Below, one piece after another: positions 6,532 through 9,548 of a DNA stretch of 9,548 bases. Below the pieces are notes generated by a model. It saw nothing but the letters and a program-made list of their open reading frames with translations. It did not search any database and was not told the origin of the DNA. Source of the stretch: an uncultured Lachnospiraceae bacterium (lineage in GTDB: Bacteria; Bacillota; Clostridia; Lachnospirales; Lachnospiraceae). The DNA is taken from positions 1 to 9,548 of the forward strand of contig CACZPG010000201.1 in NCBI GenBank assembly GCA_902782965.1, written 5' to 3'. Position numbers and translations under genes: made by a program. Position 1 is the first letter of the stretch; the number at the start of each line of letters is the position of its first letter.

Positions 6532-7905
6532 TTACTGTTCATCAGTCTTGAAGGTTATTACATTCTCACCTTCATTAAAGGTCTTCCACTCAGGCATAGG
6601 TGTACCATCTGCATCAAGGCCATTAGGATTACCTGTCTTCACAAAGTTTGCGAAATAATTACACATCTGTCTGGAAAGATCGAAATGCCTTCCCTTGAAA
6701 GGTCTCCAGCATTTCTGAATGCTCTCGAACCAGAACCAGAGATCTACCGAATGGAAGGTTCCCGGATTATCTTCACCCGGAATATCAGGATTGAAACAGT
6801 AACAATAGAACTCTCTGTTTCTTCCTGCTTCCTTGTCATTCTTAATGGCCGCTGAAACGGAATTCTTAACACTCTTCTCGACAATATTTACACCACCGAA
6901 GGTGAATTCATCACTGGTATATCCGGACATCACCGGTACATCCGGACACTCTCCGGCAACCAGCCTCTTAAGCGGGTTGCTGAAATAATGCTTTCCGTCA
7001 ATTATCGGGAACATTTTCTTGGACAGATCAGGAGGTGAATCCGGAGCAAAGTTCATCGGAGAATACTCTCCGTACAGATCACGGATTTTGGAAGCCTCTA
7101 TACTGCGGGCTTCCTCGAGACTCTTTACTCCAATATAATTGAAGAAGTCCTCTCCGTTCTTCTCAGCCTGCTCAAGTGTCAGCGGATTAAATATATCTCC
7201 CTTCTGACCCTCCATATCAATCATTCCACTGAAGATAACAGCTCCCTTTACAATATCTTTATTATCTTCACAGGTCAGCTGCTGAAGGGTACTTCCACCT
7301 CCGGCTGACTGACCGGCTATAGTAATCCTTTCCGGATCACCACCGAAGGCAGCTATGTTTCTATATACCCAGTGAAGTCCCGCCTGCTGATCCAGCAGTC
7401 CGAAATTGGCCGGTGCATCCGGATTCTCACGGGTTATCTCCGGATGAGCAAGGAAGCCCATTACTGCCAGTCTGTAATTAACACTGACAACTATAATTCC
7501 TCTTCTGGCAAGACGTTCTCCATCGAATTCCATCTCAGCTGTATATCCCCACTGGAACGCACCGCCGAAATACCATACCAGTACAGGCAGTTTCTCATCA
7601 GCACTCTTTGCCGGAGTCCAGACATTCAGATACAGGCAGTCTTCATCCATCGGAATATCCGGATCTACATGCCACTCCTTGCAATACACATCTGTTCCGA
7701 CCCCCGGCTGATCCTGCATTGATATAGGAGCAAATTCCTGTGCAAGCAGTACTCCATCCCAGTCCTCGCAGGGCTGTGGCGGTCTCCATCTGTTCGGACC
7801 TACTGGAGGTGCAGCATAAGGAATACCTTTAAATGCTGTCACTCTCGGATCTGCAGATGCAACTCCTCTTACTATTCCATTTTCTACCTTCACTTCTCTA
7901 AGCAT
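6532..7905 (-). CDS. Type-B carboxylesterase (alpha/beta-hydrolase, PnbA-like)
   Basis: A 457-residue serine carboxylester hydrolase with no signal peptide, so cytoplasmic. Family hallmarks are FKGIPYAAPPVG (25-36), EDCLYLNVW (88-96), the oxyanion-hole motif FGGAF (113-117), nucleophile elbow GQSAGGGS (198-205, Ser200), SDEF with probable acid Glu333, and GTFHSVDLW (382-390) with catalytic His385. The oxyanion motif reads YFGGAF where many relatives have HGG. The Glu-to-His interval is about 52 residues, short for a family in which that lid and wall region is usually longer. Located between the SGNH esterase and uxaC, it may remove acyl groups (acetyl, feruloyl or a uronate ester) from imported xylo-oligosaccharides; that role is inference. 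The start has AGGAG at 7912-7916, 6 bases upstream. The family is secure; the substrate is unknown. Confidence 0.92.
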   Translation of the reverse strand: MLREVKVENGIVRGVASADPRVTAFKGIPYAAPPVGPNRWRPPQPCEDWDGVLLAQEFAPISMQDQPGVGTDVYCKEWHVDPDIPMDEDCLYLNVWTPAKSADEKLPVLVWYFGGAFQWGYTAEMEFDGERLARRGIIVVSVNYRLAVMGFLAHPEITRENPDAPANFGLLDQQAGLHWVYRNIAAFGGDPERITIAGQSAGGGSTLQQLTCEDNKDIVKGAVIFSGMIDMEGQKGDIFNPLTLEQAEKNGEDFFNYIGVKSLEEARSIEASKIRDLYGEYSPMNFAPDSPPDLSKKMFPIIDGKHYFSNPLKRLVAGECPDVPVMSGYTSDEFTFGGVNIVEKSVKNSVSAAIKNDKEAGRNREFYCYCFNPDIPGEDNPGTFHSVDLWFWFESIQKCWRPFKGRHFDLSRQMCNYFANFVKTGNPNGLDADGTPMPEWKTFNEGENVITFKTDEQ

Positions 7906-7911
7906 TTTCTT

Positions 7912-7916
7912 CTCCT
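7912..7916 (-). promoter_or_regulatory. Ribosome binding site of the carboxylesterase gene
   Basis: The minus strand reads AGGAG, 6 bases before the ATG at 7903-7905, with a second purine-rich AAAGG slightly further upstream. It supports the chosen start. Confidence 0.7.
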
Positions 7917-7928
7917 CTTTCCTTTTGG

Positions 7929-7946
7929 GGAAGTTTTCATACTTCC
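7929..7946 (-). repeat. Short inverted repeat between the SGNH esterase and carboxylesterase genes
   Basis: The minus strand reads GGAAGT-ATGAAA-ACTTCC, a perfect 6-bp stem with a 6-base loop, in the 62-base spacer. No U-tract follows, so termination is unlikely and the genes probably remain on one transcript. It may be chance. Confidence 0.35.
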
Positions 7947-7967
7947 TTCGAAATGGTTTATTTGAAA

Positions 7968-9548
7968 CTAAACATTAACAGGTTCATAGAACGGCACTAC
8001 CGGAAGTCTGTCCTCAGAATACAGGTTTGCCTCCAGCGGGCTGTCACTCCAGGCATAGCTTATGGCTTCTGCATCAGAAGGAAATCTCACTATTACAGTA
8101 TTACCATCAACGATTTCTGCTTCAGCCTCGATAGCTTTATCAGCCTTCCAATAGCTGAAACCTTTTGCTTCAGTCTCATTTCTGTTCTCATCTGTTATTA
8201 CACCTATACCATGACTAAGAATCAGTCTGATGTTATCATCGAAGACTATCTTAGCCTCTGAAGCACCGCTTTCAGACCTGCTGAAGATCACCTCACGTTT
8301 CTCCGGTCCTGGCACATATTTATCTCTTCCATATACGAGATCTTCGGCAGCCAGAGCAGCACGTCTGCCCACCTCCTTCTTGTTAGTAGGATGCAGATCA
8401 TTGAATTCACCCAGGTCATAGGCCTGAATCATGGCTGTTCGCGGAAGCTCCGTACACTTCCTCTGCTCCTCTGTGAACCGGGATCTTCTTCCCCAGTAAC
8501 CATGTCGGTTACCATCATTGAAGGCAGCTATCTGAATGAACATAAACGGCAGACTGTCGTCTCCCCAGAGTTCTCTCCAGTCCTCTATAACAGCTTCGAA
8601 TTCTTCCTTATAGGTTGCGTAATCATCTACATTTGACTCTCCCTGATAGAAGAAGAAGCCTCTGCATTTCTGTCTTCGGAGTGGATAGATCATGCAGTTA
8701 TATACACCTGTCGCCTTATATGAGAAAAATGTAAGATTCTCCAGGAATGGCATTTCTTTGGCAACCTTATATTCCCACTTGCCTTCCAGGGATATAATCT
8801 CCCCATCTGCTCGCTTTAACTGATACTCCTTACCCGGCATGAAGCCGCCTTCATTTCTGAATACAAGAAGTCTTATCTCAATTACATTTCTGCCTTCCTT
8901 AAGTACTCCCTTCGGAACCTTGTAAATTCTCGGAGGATAGAGATATCCGGTCTCTCCTACAAATTCACCATTCACATAGACCTTGTCGGAATCAATAATT
9001 GCACCAAGGTACAGCTTAGACTCTTCCTCGCTCCAGCCGGCTGGAAGGTCGAATTCTTTCCTGAAATAAATTGCCAGACATCTGTTCCCCAGTGCCATCC
9101 CTTCAAAGAATCCCGGAACATTGAAGGTACCGCCTTCCTTATCTGAAAGATCTTCAGAGAAATAGCTGTCCGCTTCCTCTCTCCACTTAACATCACCTTC
9201 AGCTTCGGTTTTGATGGTGTTATGTACCCACTCATCGTTACCACACGCTTCATATTCAGCAACATGAAGTCCCAATCTTCGCATGGTCTTCTCTGAACAC
9301 CAGGACTTAATTGGAGTACCACCGATTGCTGTATTATAGATTCCGATAGGAACGTTCTCTCTCCTCTTAAGCTCGTCGGCAGTAAAGAATGCAACTGCAC
9401 CGAAATCAAGCACCTCCGGATAGCAGGCATAATTCCAGCTTCCGCCTTCATTCATATCTTCAGTATGATGGAAATTGAATTTCTCCTGAATTTTAAACAG
9501 ACGAATATCCTTGTCATTAAGCTGTTTTATCTCTTCTTCGTATCTTTC
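7968..9548 (-). CDS. Sialate O-acetylesterase-type SGNH esterase, candidate acetyl-xylan esterase (5' end outside window)
   Basis: An O-acetyl esterase of the SGNH fold that probably acts on acetylated sugars. The frame is open from the stop at 7968-7970 to the right edge, giving 526 visible residues. The internal Met at 9453-9455 is not the real start: the 31 codons before it continue family-like sequence (DIRLFKIQEKF), and the GQSNM nucleophile block must lie beyond the edge. Counting from that Met, visible hallmarks are VPIGIYNTAIGGTPIKSW (35-52), FFYQGESN (268-275) and DLHP (353-356), with Asp353 and His355 the expected rest of the triad. The C-terminal YAWSDSPLEANLY (467-479) is also typical. 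Residues about 115-230 form an inserted galactose-binding-like beta-sandwich (DKVYVNGEFVGETG, 157-170). Sialic acid is not suggested by the context; acetylated xylan fragments are, as in SIAE-like esterases with an inserted jelly-roll domain (CE20-like). Signal-peptide status cannot be seen. Confidence 0.9.
   Translation of the reverse strand, partial: ERYEEEIKQLNDKDIRLFKIQEKFNFHHTEDMNEGGSWNYACYPEVLDFGAVAFFTADELKRRENVPIGIYNTAIGGTPIKSWCSEKTMRRLGLHVAEYEACGNDEWVHNTIKTEAEGDVKWREEADSYFSEDLSDKEGGTFNVPGFFEGMALGNRCLAIYFRKEFDLPAGWSEEESKLYLGAIIDSDKVYVNGEFVGETGYLYPPRIYKVPKGVLKEGRNVIEIRLLVFRNEGGFMPGKEYQLKRADGEIISLEGKWEYKVAKEMPFLENLTFFSYKATGVYNCMIYPLRRQKCRGFFFYQGESNVDDYATYKEEFEAVIEDWRELWGDDSLPFMFIQIAAFNDGNRHGYWGRRSRFTEEQRKCTELPRTAMIQAYDLGEFNDLHPTNKKEVGRRAALAAEDLVYGRDKYVPGPEKREVIFSRSESGASEAKIVFDDNIRLILSHGIGVITDENRNETEAKGFSYWKADKAIEAEAEIVDGNTVIVRFPSDAEAISYAWSDSPLEANLYSEDRLPVVPFYEPVNV

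Noticed and set aside
8972..9451. 159-codon minus-strand open frame overlapping the SGNH esterase
   Set aside because: It is in another frame of the same strand. The esterase frame carries the family motifs and runs through the whole region.
9453..9455. ATG at 9453-9455 as the true start of the SGNH esterase
   Set aside because: The same frame continues upstream to the window edge with family-like residues, and the essential GQSNM block would be missing from a protein starting here.
1..9548. CRISPR arrays, tRNA or rRNA genes, insertion sequences, attachment sites
   Set aside because: No spaced repeats, cloverleaf-like segments, transposase motifs or terminal inverted repeats were seen. Nearly all of the window is explained by the seven genes.

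Overview
The window suggests a fibre-degrading Firmicute of the Lachnospiraceae type, with Butyrivibrio, Pseudobutyrivibrio and Roseburia relatives the closest feel. The reasons are the moderate-to-low GC coding style with many AGA/AGG/ATA codons, a lipoprotein GH10 xylanase whose catalytic core reads like those of rumen and gut Lachnospiraceae, and intracellular esterases packed beside hexuronate genes. The taxonomic call is inference; no ribosomal RNA or other marker gene is present.

All seven supported genes lie on the minus strand, head to tail, with gaps of only 31 to 131 bases and no visible intrinsic terminator. They look like one operon, or an operon with an internal promoter, that enters from the right edge and runs off the left edge. 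In transcription order: (1) a 5'-truncated sialate O-acetylesterase-type SGNH esterase with an inserted beta-sandwich domain (7968-9548); (2) a type-B carboxylesterase (6532-7905); (3) glucuronate isomerase UxaC (4956-6482); (4) KDPG/KHG aldolase Eda (4207-4860); (5) 2-keto-3-deoxygluconate kinase KdgK (3078-4175); (6) an alpha/beta-hydrolase esterase with an acidic low-complexity insert (1825-2946); (7) a lipid-anchored GH10 endo-xylanase with an N-terminal CBM-like domain, cut off by the left edge (1-1783).

Together the genes read as a locus for acetylated (methyl)glucuronoxylan. The xylanase acts at the cell surface. Imported oligosaccharides would then be de-esterified in the cytoplasm by up to three esterases: no signal peptide is visible on two of them, and the N-terminus of the third is outside the window. 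Released glucuronate is isomerised by UxaC and, after two steps not encoded here (UxuB, UxuA), KdgK and Eda turn 2-keto-3-deoxygluconate into pyruvate and glyceraldehyde 3-phosphate. The transporter, regulator, alpha-glucuronidase, xylosidase, uxuA and uxuB are not in this window.

Nothing here looks like a wholly new system. The points most worth a second look are a roughly 30-residue insert in UxaC, the acidic insert in the alpha/beta-hydrolase, short tandem duplications just upstream of two translation starts, an A-rich leader with a candidate internal promoter at 2947-3016, and the pairing of three unrelated esterase folds with the glucuronate pathway.
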